In this document: in pieces, positions 26,601 to 38,174 of the stretch
How the letters are laid out: every line of letters begins with the position of its first letter
Position numbering within the stretch: the first letter of the stretch is position 1
Assembly: GCA_036925085.1 (NCBI GenBank)
Contig: JAUPFP010000138.1
Coordinates: 108,684 to 172,683, forward strand
Length of the DNA stretch: 64,000 nt
Source of the DNA: Brachycybe producta
Lineage: Eukaryota > Arthropoda > Diplopoda > Playtdesmida > Andrognathidae
Direction of reading: 5' to 3'
Notes under the pieces: model-generated
What the model was told of the DNA's origin: nothing
Databases searched by the model: none
The model's input: only the letters and a program-made list of their open reading frames with translations
Program-made: the position numbers and the translations under genes

Positions 26601-28498
26601 CGGCTAAGGAAAGATTGGGTTTACCGGTCGGTAACACTTCAGATGGAACCGATACGAATCCAACGAGCGAAGAACCAGAAAAGGTGCTGCTGCCTTGGTC
26701 CTTATTCTCTACTTCCAAGTTGTATTTGTATGTGTCATGACGTTGGTTTTTGTTTGTTGTTATTTTTTGAAGTCGACCGTAATCATGGCCACATCTGGTA
26801 GTTTGTCAAAGACGCTTTTTAATCCCGCCGCCTTAAAAAAATCAAACGTGGTTGCAAATTCTGTCACCAACCAAAGTAGTAATTCAAACAATGCGCAAGT
26901 TGTGTTATCTACGCAAGAGACTATAAAAAAGAAACAACAAGAGCAGAGAAAAGAAGCGATCAAGATCAAGGCCGATCTTATGAAACGGGAGCAGGAACTT
27001 TACATTAAGCAGCTGCAACAACAGAAAGTTTGTTCATCTAATAAGCCGACTACTCGGCTTGTTTTTTGCGGTTCAATTAATTGTGTTTTATTGTCATTTC
27101 TTTTAGCTTCTCATCGAGAAACTAGAAAAGAATAAATCTATCACGCCGATCGAACGGAACGGTATCATGACTGTAAGTAACTTCATAATTAATAAGTAAA
27201 TTCTCGAATTCCGTTATGCTGGTTTTAATGTCTCTTGAACTCTTGCTATTCGGTCTTTGTGGAGCAAAATCAAGAGAAACTAGAAGGGTGGCTCAATCGC
27301 TTAAGGTTATTTTTGTGTTGATATCTTTTAAAATAATATTTTTCTGTTCAGTTTATTATATCAAAAGTTTATTTTAAAAGATATATCTACACAGAAAATA
27401 CTTTTTAAGTGCTTGTGCTACCCTTCTAGCTTCTAAAACACATTCTGAAAGACAGAATATTCGGAGTTTGAAAATCATCTGTTCTTAAACTGTATTAAAT
27501 ACATTTTATAGACTGTTAAAGTTCTACAAGAAAGTATAGAAAAGCTGAAGGTTGGTTTGGAGACTGCCGCTCAAACTAGTCATCCAAAGACGAAGCAAGA
27601 AGTAAGAAAATCAACTTTAGAATGAATGGAAATATTTCATTTGTTTGCGAGTTTTTTTTTGTAAATTTTAACTATATTCTTCAGGCTCAGAAAGAAATTC
27701 TAGACATTGAAATGGAACTTTATAGTAAACAACATCAAGGAGCTGATACGTCTGATCTTCGTAGAAAAGTGGCAGAATTAAAACACGAAGCTGTTTCTCT
27801 GGGTCTCGTGGATAGGATTACGGTTAGAGGTAGAGGAGTTCTGCGGAAAATAACCAAGACTGGAGGTGTTTTCAGAGGTCGTGGTAGAGGAATCGGTAGC
27901 GTCCGGAGTATCGACCACCGTCCACGTAGGTTACAGGTTAGCGGCTATGGTGAAGAAGAACGTGAAGATGTCGTCACTCATCTTGCGGTTAGTTTTATGG
28001 TTACATATTCTTGTATTTGTTCTTCTACGAATTGTTTTGATTTTAATCTTTTATTGTAGCAATACGGAGAAATAGAAAACATTGGACCGGAAGGTGACAA
28101 TCTGAAGTTGGTGGTCACATATAAGACGAGACGGGAAGCCGAACTGGTCTGTGATTGAGAATGTTTTGCTTTGTGGTTTATTTTTGAAACTTTTTTGTTT
28201 TATATTGCTCTTAAGGCTGCTCTACAAGGTGCCAAGTACAAAGATCGCGTTTTAGCTATGGTGTGGCATCAAGGCACGAACGTGAGGTTACTGTCTGGGG
28301 ATGGAGCTGATGGTCTTCAAGATGGCATCGCCGGCGACGATGACGTATGTATTTATTTTCAAACGTCAAAAAACATTTTTTTCTCAATATTTATGTTTTT
28401 TGTTGTAGCTTTTGGAACCTGATGGAGAAAATGAGGATCTTTTATTAGGTGATGACGACGAGGAGGAGGACTCTGATGCAAGATCTTGGAGGCGATGA
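23630..28498 (+). CDS. RBM26: RNA-binding protein 26/27, complete
   Basis: RNA-binding protein of the RBM26/RBM27 family, a partner of the nuclear exosome targeting machinery. Exons: 23630-23688, 23756-23874, 23938-24230, 24301-24628, 24707-24925, 24989-25165, 25454-25762, 25835-26109, 26331-26471, 26543-26683, 26773-27027, 27107-27172, 27512-27601, 27685-27987, 28060-28146, 28216-28344, 28409-28498; 3081 nt, 1026 aa (human RBM26 about 1007). All phases close. Order: PWI-like N-terminus (CDADPNALAKYVIALVKKDK), Arg/Ser-rich segment (about 160-270), CCCH finger C-X8-C-X5-C-X3-H in RDYDEKGYCMRGDLCPFDH (about 333-356), Pro-rich region, RRM1 (about 563-638), KLSAKERLGL motif, coiled coil (about 735-825), Arg/Gly patch, RRM2 (about 905-975), acidic tail ending DARSWRR as in human. 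Vertebrates have two paralogues; this single copy is equidistant, so the symbol is nominal. Confidence 0.95.
26110..26330 (+). repeat. Repeat-derived intron sequence in RBM26
   Basis: Intron with repeated GTAATT / AATTAC words forming several inverted pairs (about 26200-26285), the kind of sequence seen in non-autonomous DNA transposons. No clear ends. Confidence 0.35.
27234..27490. mobile_element. Fold-back family 1, copy 3 (in RBM26 intron)
   Basis: One of the best-preserved copies: left arm AGAGAAACTAGAAGGGTGGC, centre GTTGATATCTTTTAAAATAA and its complement, right arm GTGCTACCCTTCTAGCTTCT followed by CTGAAAGACAGAATATTC and GAAAATCATCTGTTC. It fills nearly all of an intron of 339 bases. 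Confidence 0.75.
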
Positions 28499-29980
28499 TT
28501 CGAAGAGTCGCTTTTGGATGAACATTGTTTCGTTGTTTTTTAAAGTCGTGTCTGCTATATACCTACTCTCATTACTTCAACTCTGTTAATTTTTCTTTTC
28601 TCTCCTCCAGTCACTAATCGTTTTTTTTGTTATTCAAATCTGCGGCTTTTTATTTAGCATATTGCCGAGTGTTAAATATATTGTAATCCGTAAGAATTGA
28701 GAAAAAAAAATACACTTTTCTTGAAACCGTTCTATTTTAAATTGTGTTTTTAGGGGTTTTTTTTCAAAAGGAAAAAGAAACTATCAGTAGTTTATTTAGT
28801 AGTATATATAGGATTAATCATTTCTACAGCGTTTTTTTTTTTCGTCAAAAAGTAATGAAATCGAATATTTTTGTTTCATCTTGGTTTCACATTTTGTAAG
28901 AATGTGTTCCAATTTTTTATGTGCTGTGTTCTTTATTAATATTATACAGGTTTTAACGTAGAACACATTTAAAACTGTCCATTGTTTAAAGTGATAAAAA
29001 TCCTGTAATATAAAGTTTTGTCATCTTTGTAAATTTATTTTCAATCTCGAGTAGTGGCCATGTTTTATTATCTCTTGAGTGTGGCTGTTAATCGAACGAT
29101 TATAAGAATTGCAGAAACCATGAATGATTTTCAGTTTTGTCTTAATTATCTTTTTATTTTAAATATGTTTTTTACCAATTTTTTTTTTGGTTTTTATTCG
29201 ATTATTTTAAGAATCATTCTTATTATACCCCCCTCCCCCCCCCCCCTTTCAGCCAAACTCATATATAAGATGTTTTATTGACATTTCATTGTTTCCTTTA
29301 AAAATACTTTTAAAAGGTTTGAAATCAAATTAAAAATGTGCATTTTGGTTTAAATATTAACTATATATAACATAATCCCAGTTATTTAAAAGGAGAAAGA
29401 AAAAAAAAAGAATAATTTTAATTTATATATGAAATTTGCAAAGAATATTTTTTTCTGAGTTGATTTTGTATGTACATTGTATTGCTCATATATTTATGTG
29501 TGTGTGTGTGTATATATTAGCCAAATTTTTTATGGGGTTCCAAAAAAAAAAAAAAAAAAAATAGGAAAAAAATGAAACTCCTTCAAAAAAAAAAAAAAGA
29601 TTTGAAAATAAAATTCCTCAAAAGAAATAAAAAAGGGGGGGAGAAAGTATAAAAAAATAAAACACAGCACCAAAAAATATTGTTGAAAAAGAAAACATTT
29701 TGTTTGCAATTATTTTTTATTCACATTTTGTCATGTTTTGTTTAGATTTCAAACTCTGACTTGCTTTCAGGAGCAAAAATAGAAACTAGAAAAATAGTTT
29801 GTTTTTTTCCTGGACAAAAATTCGAAAATATCGTCTGCTAAAAAGTTTATTTGAAAAGATATCATTATGAATTACCCATAATAGATTGAGCTACCCTTCT
29901 AGTTTGTAAAACACATTCAACTTCTTGATTTTGTGTGTGAAAGAAAGAATGAATGAGTTCGAGGGGAATGGGGGGGGGAG
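28499..29980. other. RBM26 3'UTR and A/T-rich downstream sequence
   Basis: T-rich 3'UTR, then homopolymer A tracts (about 29546-29603), a C-run near 29228-29246 and a short TG/TA repeat near 29499-29516. I could not choose a poly(A) signal with confidence. A fold-back copy occupies about 29748-29921. No gene. Confidence 0.5.
29748..29921. mobile_element. Fold-back family 1, copy 4
   Basis: Starts TTTCAAACTCTGACTTGC, then CTTTCAGGAGCAAAAATAGA; the right half keeps AAAAAGTTTATTTGAAAAG and ATTGAGCTACCCTTCTAGTT. Central part shortened. Confidence 0.65.
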
Positions 29981-29989
29981 AGCGCTGAG

Positions 29990-30750
29990 AAAAAGCGGGT
30001 TCGATGACGTCATCGGCTCAGCGTCAGATTGCCGCAAAGATGGCGTCGTGTGTTATGTTGTTTCAATCGTTTCGGCTGTTCATTTCTACAAAGTTTTATC
30101 ATTTTTGAGTGTTAAAAGGGTGAACAAAAAATACTTAAATGATCAATGTCTTTCTTTAGTGAGTTAGTTTAATAATAACATTTAGTGATTATAAAGTCGG
30201 TTAACGACCGGCGGAAAGTCAACAAATGTTTTGCCGGTCTTGTTAGGTTTTGGCGCGCTTTTCTGTGAGACGTGCACGAAAAGAACATACGGTAATATGA
30301 AATTCAGATCCTTTTTGATGTTTTTAAGTTCTTTTTATTCTCAAATTTTGTTGCCAATTTGTAAAAATAAACGGGGGCGGGGTGTGTGAATAGAGATTGG
30401 GGGGAGTTTGATTTGAGCGCGAGAATATTTATTATGTGGATAAAGTTTATAACATTTGCCACTAGATGGCAGTTCACTACCGGACAGCCAATGGGGACAA
30501 CATGGAAGAAAATAATGTAGACGCCTTCTTATACAGTACGAGATTCAACCCCCCCCCCCCCCCCACCTTGTGTCGTCCGCCTTGCAGTCGTGTCATGTTT
30601 ATTTTAGGTTACTTATTTAACCACTAGATGGCGGTATGTATTGCGATTTCATTAGCGAGGCAGCTGTTCAATTTCTTGTCCTCTCCTCCCTTCCGACCAT
30701 TGACCAATTATTGATGTCGCGGTCTTTTGATGACGTCATTTCTTTAGCTA
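29990..30750. promoter_or_regulatory. Candidate regulatory cluster downstream of RBM26
   Basis: A GC-richer island in AT-rich surroundings. It holds two CRE palindromes TGACGTCA (30005-30012, 30731-30738), a YY1-like AAAGATGGCG near 30037-30046, two perfect CTCF-consensus matches in the same orientation (CCACTAGATGGCAG at 30459-30472 and CCACTAGATGGCGG at 30621-30634), and a C-run near 30549-30564. A 80-aa ORF at 29925-30167 resembles no known protein. Could be an insulator, an enhancer or the promoter of an unannotated ncRNA. Confidence 0.45.
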
Positions 30751-32409
30751 ATTACCTATTCATCCGTCTTTTTCTTAACTTTTTAATTCTTTTTGTTGAG
30801 TTGATTGACTCTTTTTCTTTTGTTATATACAAATCAATCAATATTATGTTTTTTAAAGATATTTTTTAGCCTATTAATTTTTTAAAAAAAAAATGATTCC
30901 GAAAAACAACAATTAATGTTTTAATTGTCAATAATCATTATACAGATAGATAGATAGTGAGAGAGAGAGAGAGAATAAGCTTTAATTTAATTAATTATGA
31001 AGATAAAAAAGAGAGAAGAAAGAAAACAAAGGCTAGACGTCAATTCATTAGAGATGTGATGTCTGTAAATTTTGACTTAAGATCAGACTTATCAGACAAC
31101 AAATTAAAAACTTCTCTTTCTTGTCTTATTTTTAATTTAACTTTCTTAACTAACGTTAATTGGCAATCGATGTTTTAAGTAAATATTCGATGCATTTAGA
31201 ATGATGTTGTCTTTTTTTTTTTCTTAATTAAGCAACAAAACTGAACAAAAAAAAACCGACTTGTTCCTTTTTTTTTGAGCGATTTCAATCTTTTCAATGG
31301 AAATTGTTGTTCAATTTGGTTATTTTCGTTATCTGAACACAAATTTCCTCGTTATCTCTCTCTCTCTTTGCCTTTGAATTTCAAACAAACAATTTCAGGT
31401 CACTTTTTCTTGTTGGTTCCTATTCTAAAAAAAAGAATTGAATTTATTTCGGAATAATATTTGTTGAAAAAAAAAAGACAAAAAATACAAAAAAAAAAAA
31501 AGATGTAAAAGTGATAAATAAATGTCGTTTTTGGTGGTCCATCGTTAAAACTTTGGATAATAGTTTTTTTTCTGAAGTTTTTTCTTTCTACGTCGTTGAA
31601 AAAACTCGTCAATGTTTTTTATGCTAAAAACTATAGGAAACCTTTGAAAAGAATTGATTGTTAGTCACGATGCCTAGGCAATTTTAAAATAAAACCGCGT
31701 CCAATGCAAAACGTGTGCAATTTAAAATATATTATATGCGTAAAGTAAATACAGTTGAGGAATTTCCTAAAGAAAAAACCAGAATTTCAATTAATAAAGT
31801 TAATTAATTATTATTTAAAAATGATTTTTCACGTTGAATAATAATGTTATTTTTAAATTCTTAAAATACATTAAATTTTTGTTGATATTTAATATGTATT
31901 AAATTCTATATTAATTATATGTATATGTTTCTAATTTAAAGACAAACATATTTAGACTTTAAAATATTAATTATCATCAGTGAGGAAGGAGCACCTGAAA
32001 AGGAATCAAAATATTGAATATGATAAACCATAAAATGATTAATAAAAAGAGGAAACACATTTTTATCAATCAATAGAATTTTTGTGATGATTTTTTAAAA
32101 AGAGCAGAAATTAAATTAGTTTTTATTTTAATTATGTTAAAAGTTTAAAAAAAAAATGATGAATTTTAATTCGTAATCTTGGAAGAAATGAATAAATTGC
32201 GTATCCTGAATGGGGTTTTCCCTTGTTCTTAATTTCAATTACATTGAAATATATATATATATATATAGCTATACATGTATAGCTATACATGTATAGCTAA
32301 AACATCAACCAATAAACAGTTTTCACGTGTAAATTGTTTGTTGGTTGCATTGTTTTCTAAGAAAACAATTAGAACAATAAGATGACGCTTTTGACGAATG
32401 AATAAATAA

Positions 32410-32447
<38 letters not shown>

Positions 32448-33401
32448 ATGAAAAACGATGTCGCTTTTAAAACATTCTTCATGTTTTTTTTGTTTTTCTT
32501 TTGTCTTCTAATTTCTGTCGCAAAAAAAAAGAGACACAACTTGCATATTGTCTAATTAACGGGTTGAACCTAATAATTAAACAGAATTCACCAACAAAAA
32601 ACAAAAACATATAAGAACACAATTATATTGGTGTCCATAAAAAATTCATGTTTTGTGTTTTCCACCAAGAGATAAAAGAAAGGTTAAAAACACACATATT
32701 GTACTTAATACGGACGAGGAGGAGGAGGATGAGGAGACACAATACAAATTGTGTCTCTCTCTCTACAATAATATCCTTTCTTGCAAGTTTAAACACCAAT
32801 CAATTATTAATATTCAGAACTCTCTCTATTTCTGGGTTTATCTAACTAAAGAAATGAGTTATTCATTTCTATTTATTTATATTATAATAACCCTTTCTTT
32901 CATTTCTAACTTTGAAAGGGAGGAGGAAGATTCAACTCTTTTTCTTCTCTATAAGATTAGAGTAGAAATATCCTTTTTTCTATATGATGAGATAAAATAT
33001 AAACGAAATAATAAGATTTCAGCTTAATTAAATGAGAAAGCAAGCTGTTGTAGCGCCCCCTATCAATTTATTAGCTTCCTGTTTTTATTTTTAGTTGTAT
33101 ATTTTCTTAAGTTGCTTCAAAAGCGGTAAATCTCAATTAAGACTTAATTGTTGCACATGGTGATAAGAACGAAATCAAAATTTATATATAGGAGGTCAGA
33201 ATAATGTGAAAGAGGATTAGATTCAATTAGAAATCAGTCCCAATTAAGTTTTGTAAGGAAATAAAAACACGATTAGCCTCCTCCTCCTCCATTCTTTTTT
33301 CAGAGATATATCCCTTTTTAATTTGGACAACTTTACACATTTTTCATTTTTCATTATGTCACGCTTCCTATGTCATTAATTGAAATCTAGAATAATTATG
33401 T

Positions 33402-33560
33402 TGGTTCCTGTCTTTCAGGTGTAAAGGTAAACAGAGACAGTAATATATTTTAGAAACTAGAAAAACATATTGATAATTTATCTTTTTTTTATGTGAATTT
33501 GAAAATTACTTAACTTTAAGCAGACAGTTTTAAATTTTTGTTTATTTTTCAAAATAGTAG
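33402..33560. mobile_element. Fold-back family 1, copy 5 (partial)
   Basis: Only the left end is clear: CCTGTCTTTCAGGTG, then TTTTAGAAACTAGAAAAAC. The right arm is missing or unrecognisable. Confidence 0.5.
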
Positions 33561-33709
33561 AGGAGCTTCAGTATTATTGAACTCGAGGAGTTTGTCGTCA
33601 TTTTGCTCATCGAAAATGGCTGGCCGCCGAAACATGAAGTATATATAGTTCACTCTTTTGAGTGTTGTAATACACATGTGATCTATCATGTGATTTGGTT
33701 TAGTAAAAT

Positions 33710-33712
<3 letters not shown>

Positions 33713-33752
<40 letters not shown>
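33713..33752. repeat. (TA)n microsatellite
   Basis: About 20 uninterrupted AT units followed by T-rich sequence and a short TG repeat. Confidence 0.98.
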
Positions 33753-33755
<3 letters not shown>

Positions 33756-34416
33756 TGGTTGGTTGTTCCTCCTATGTGTGTGTGTGTTTCTCGAATTCTA
33801 GTCTAGAAGAAGAATGTGTGTGTGTGTCTATACTAAGACCACATAAGCTCAAGTAAAATCGAAAATCTAATCTAATAAAAACACTAGTTTTATTTTAGCT
33901 GCTGTCTGTCTTTTTATGTCTTTTTCTTCTTCTTCTTCTTCTTCTTTTGTGTATTTTTCTTGTTGCTTTTATGTGTTTTTTTTGTGTGTATTTTCTAACA
34001 AAAAAAACACAGTTAAAGCTTCTTATATTTTAGCTCTAAATGTAAAAAAAAACCGAACAAATCTACATGAAAACACAAAAAATAGCCTTTTATTTACGGT
34101 AAGAGGAGAGAGAGAGAGAGAGATAGAGTCATCTTATAGAAAATTCGATTTTTCTTCTTCTTCTTACGATGAAATTCCCCCAGAAAAAAAGTTCTAAAAT
34201 CATCGCAGAAAAAAAAGTTTCTTCTTTTCTCATTAATTAAGTACATTACAAGACAAGGTTCAAAGTTCATACTATAAACAAATGATAAACAAATACAATA
34301 AGAAATATTGTACATTGGATTTGTGAATATTGATGAATATACGACGAGAAGACAGTTGATCAATCAATCAATCAATCAATCAAAAATGAAGAAAGAGAAA
34401 CATTTAAATGTTTGGA

Positions 34417-34420
<4 letters not shown>

Positions 34421-34467
<47 letters not shown>
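34421..34467. repeat. (CT)n microsatellite
   Basis: About 23 CT units, uninterrupted, preceded 40 bases upstream by an ATCA tetranucleotide repeat (34358-34382). Confidence 0.98.
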
Positions 34468-34469
<2 letters not shown>

Positions 34470-35344
34470 GTCTCCTGTGTGTATGGAAGCTAAATTACTT
34501 ATTTCTTTAAACAACTCTTGAAAAAGAAAAGAATTTCCGGATTCCGTGAAGCCTCATTATTATGATATATATTGCAAATATAACGTCTTCCTATAAACAC
34601 AACTTCTTTAGAAAGCGCGAATACACAGTACAACAGTTGAATCTCAATTACCCGGATCGGGCTAATCCGGACCGGTTTTTATTATAATAGAAATGTTTTT
34701 TTTTTATTTTTTTGAGTTACAACTACCCGATATTGAAAAACGGCCATTTTCTGGATTATTCCGACTGTTTGGTAATCTGGACGTGGAAGTTATAGTCCGG
34801 ATCGCATGTACGTGTACATGTATAAGATGCTTGCTTTCTTGAGAAGTATAGGTGGCGCCATCCGTTTCTTTACAGATAACTTAGCGTTTTACTTTCATTT
34901 CCGAACACAGCCATCTTCTACCAACCTTAGAAAGTGGTTTCACTTTTCTTTTTTTATGGCACTCTGAATTTCATCTCAGATATAAAAAACAACTCCTCAT
35001 TTAGATCTTTTTCTTCGTATTTCTACTGGAAATTGGCAGAAGAAGATTGTGTGTCGTCATCATCAGTCAGTCCATCAGTCAAGAAACATAAAAAAAGGAT
35101 AGAAATAAGAAGAAAAAACATTCTAAGATATAAAGTAGTACTTCAATTAGAAATTGGAAGTTGGGGGAGGTATTTCGAAAAGAGAGAGAGTCTTTTCTAG
35201 TCTCCTTCTTCTTTTTTTTTGGTCTGTGTCCTAGATAGAGATGGATGAAATAAATGAGGTTAAAAAAAGGTAGGCCTATGCAAAAACACAAAACCAATCA
35301 ATATTTGTTTCAATATGAAGTTTTGTGAACACAACTAGATGATT

Positions 35345-35600
35345 TTCTATCTGCAGTTTCATAATGAAGAGAAATTGAAAGTGTTTTACAAACTAGAACG
35401 GGTAACTATGTTCGGGTAGCATGTTGATATTTTTCAAAATAAAATATTTTATAGACAAAAATTATTGAAATTGGGTGTTGTTATTTTCAAACTTTTTGCA
35501 AAATAATTAACATGAAATTTACCCTTAATTAATTTAGTTGCCATTTCTAGTTTCTGAATATTTTTCCGATTTCTTTTCATTTTGATTCTGTGAAGACAAT
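35345..35600. mobile_element. Fold-back family 1, copy 6
   Basis: Degenerate: AAACTAGAACGGGTAACT, CATGTTGATATTTTTCAAA, TTTTATAGACAAAAATTATT, and right-end words TTTCTAGTTTCTGAATAT and TTTTCATTTTGATTCTG. Confidence 0.55.
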
Positions 35601-36428
35601 AATTCAAACCTCTCCTCTACTTAATTAAAATAAATGAAGTCTAAAAAAATTTATAATTGCTTGAACTTCTTTTTTAAACTTTTATTTGAACCTTTTTTTT
35701 TTCTCCTTCTTTTCTTCTTCTGAAAGGTGAAATAAAAAGTGAAAAAAAGTAAGTTGCTTACTTAGGAGGAGGAGGAGGCTAATTTTGCCGACTATAAAGT
35801 TCACAAAACGTAATTTCTTTCGGTTAAGTGTGTATACTGTAATTAATTAAATTTATTTGAAGTTAGTTGACTTTTTGTGAGCAGATTAAATAATCCTGTC
35901 TTGGTTTTCGTTTTGCTTCAAGTGTTTTTAAAGCTTCTTCTTTTTTGAATTATTTCTCTTTGTTGTCTTAGTGTATATTGTTGAAAGGCGTGGAGATTTA
36001 CTGAAATTCTCTTCAATTAATTATAAATGTGTACATACGTGAGTATTCATACCTACTACTATTATATATATATATATATATATATATGTTTAGGTCCTTT
36101 TTCTCTCTCTTACTTAACTTAGGTCACTCTAGAAGTAAATTGTGTGTATTTGCCAACCTACTTTCCTCCTTTTTGCTCTTTATTACCTTTAAATAGGTTT
36201 ATAATAAAGAGAGAGAGAGAGAGAGAGAGAGATTGAACTCCCAAAAGTAAATTCCTTTTGTCAAATGTCCGTCCTTTTTTTTTCTCATTAAAATTTCAAG
36301 CATAAAATGTGTGGACGTTTGGGGAATTTGTTTCAGGTACTTTTAGTTGACATCAAATTTATGTTAAAATTGCTGTCTTTATTCAAACAATGATCTTTTT
36401 TTTCTTTGAAATGTTTTATGAACAGCAG

Positions 36429-36705
36429 GTGATTTTCGAACTCAGCTTATTCTGTTTTTCAGGAACAAAATTAAATTAAAAACTAGAAGGATATACCTCA
36501 ATCACTCAATAATATAATTATTTAAAGTTAATATCTTTCAAAATAAACTTTTATAAACAAAAATTAAGAAAATATCTTCTGCATAAAATTGGTTCATTTC
36601 AACTTTTAATTGAGCTAGCTGCTACCCTTCTAGTTTCTAAAACACACACTACAAGTTTTTTTTTAATTTCGCTTCTGACTGAAACACAAAATAATTAAGA
36701 GTTCA
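36429..36705. mobile_element. Fold-back family 1, copy 7
   Basis: Well preserved: left GATTTTCGAACTCAGCTTAT, TCTGTTTTTCAGGAACAAAA, ACTAGAAGG, centre TATCTTTCAAAATAAACTTT, right CTACCCTTCTAGTTTCTAAA and a terminal GAGTTCAAAA. Length about 275 bp. Confidence 0.7.
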
Positions 36706-37829
36706 AAAGGGCATTTAGAAGTACTTTAAAGGGCAGAACCTCAAGAAAGTTATAATAAAAGTATATGAATTTGATAAATTACTCTGCAAGCAGCGAAGTA
36801 GGCCTGTGGCAGAGGGACGTCTAGTAATTGAAATAGAAGCCTTTTTGTTGAAGTGTTGAACTGTTGACAAAAATGTTCTCACTCAATTTCGATTATAACC
36901 TTTGATGGTTTATTGTTTTCTGCCAGAAGAAGAAAGCGGCGTCGATTTAATCGTCAATTGTTTGTCAGGTCACCATAGGGAGGGAGGGGGAGGGGGGGAA
37001 GAATTAAAGGCGGTGACTGACCATTCTCATGTCTCATGTGTTGACGACGCGTTTAAGGGCTAAGAGAAAATAATGATTGTTATCTTGACTTGAAATTTGG
37101 GGCCCCCCCCACCCGCCTCTTACTTTCCAAACCTTAAAAAAAGTGTGATTGAGAAAATTGTGTCCTTCAATCTTGATTTTGGATGTCTATTGGATATATC
37201 CCCCCCTTTTCATTCCCCCCTTAAACACCTCCATTTGCAACCAGAACAAATTGAACAGGGGTTTTCTTTTTTTTTTTCTTCTTTTTTCCTCGGTAAGAAA
37301 GAAGAAGAAAAACAATTGAATGGAGTTTGAATTGTGTTTGAAAGGAAGGAGGGTTGGTTGTTATTTTTTTTAGTTGTTTCTGTTGGCTGAAAGTGACTTT
37401 TTCTTCGTTACGTTTTTTTTTTGCTGTTGTTATTTCTACAATAAGAGATAACAAGAAAGAAAAGCGGAAAAAAGGGAGGTGATTTTGAGATGAACTGAGG
37501 AGGGAAAGAAATCCATTACACAATTGGGGGAGAGAGAGAGAGAGAGAGAGAAAGAAAGAGCATTGTTTTATATAAGACTCAACAAGATCAACTCGATCCA
37601 CTTGTTTCAATCGGGGTTTTTTTTTCTCTTGTTTCTAAACGAAATGTTATATGTATTTATATGGGTAGACATTTTGATCTCTTTTTCCCTTCTTCCCGTG
37701 GTGATACGTGTTGTTGTTGTTTTTTTATCCCTGAATCCACAAAAAAACCTTAGGGAAGACTTCTATTTCTTTTATAAAATACTCTTACAGTGAAATGAGT
37801 GAAATTCTAGTTTAAACTAAGAAGAAATA

Positions 37830-38174
37830 CCTTGCTTTACGACGTTACCTCACTATAACGTTATTTATTAACCTTTTATAGCTACGAGAACAGATGCAAA
37901 TAATGTTTTTCGTTTATTGTGTACCTAAGGGGTTATCAGAACAATGGAATTTATTTCCTGAGAATGTTGTCTGAATGAATGAATAAAATTATATTTTTAG
38001 TTCATTCAGTGGGATGTAGATTTGACATCAGGCTGATTTTTACCTTAAATTACCCTACATTTCCACAGGGAAATTGTTTTATCTCTCCTAAATATCTTAA
38101 TGATTTTAACAATGCATTTCTTATGAAGTTTATGGACTGAACTGTCCCTCTGCTGTAGGTCCTATAAAGCGAGG
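37830..38174. mobile_element. Mariner/pogo-like non-autonomous element
   Basis: Inverted ends CCTTGCTTTACGA (left) and, on the opposite strand, CCTCGCTTTATAGGA (right), each bordered by a TA dinucleotide (37828-37829, 38175-38176), as expected for Tc1/mariner target duplications. No transposase ORF. Near its right end is a GTCCCTCTGC word whose complement recurs at 36816 and 42470. Confidence 0.5.

Noticed and set aside
34632-34800. Possible pogo/Tigger element starting CAGTTGAATCTCAATTACCC
   Set aside because: The left end resembles a pogo-like terminus, but I could not find a matching inverted right end.
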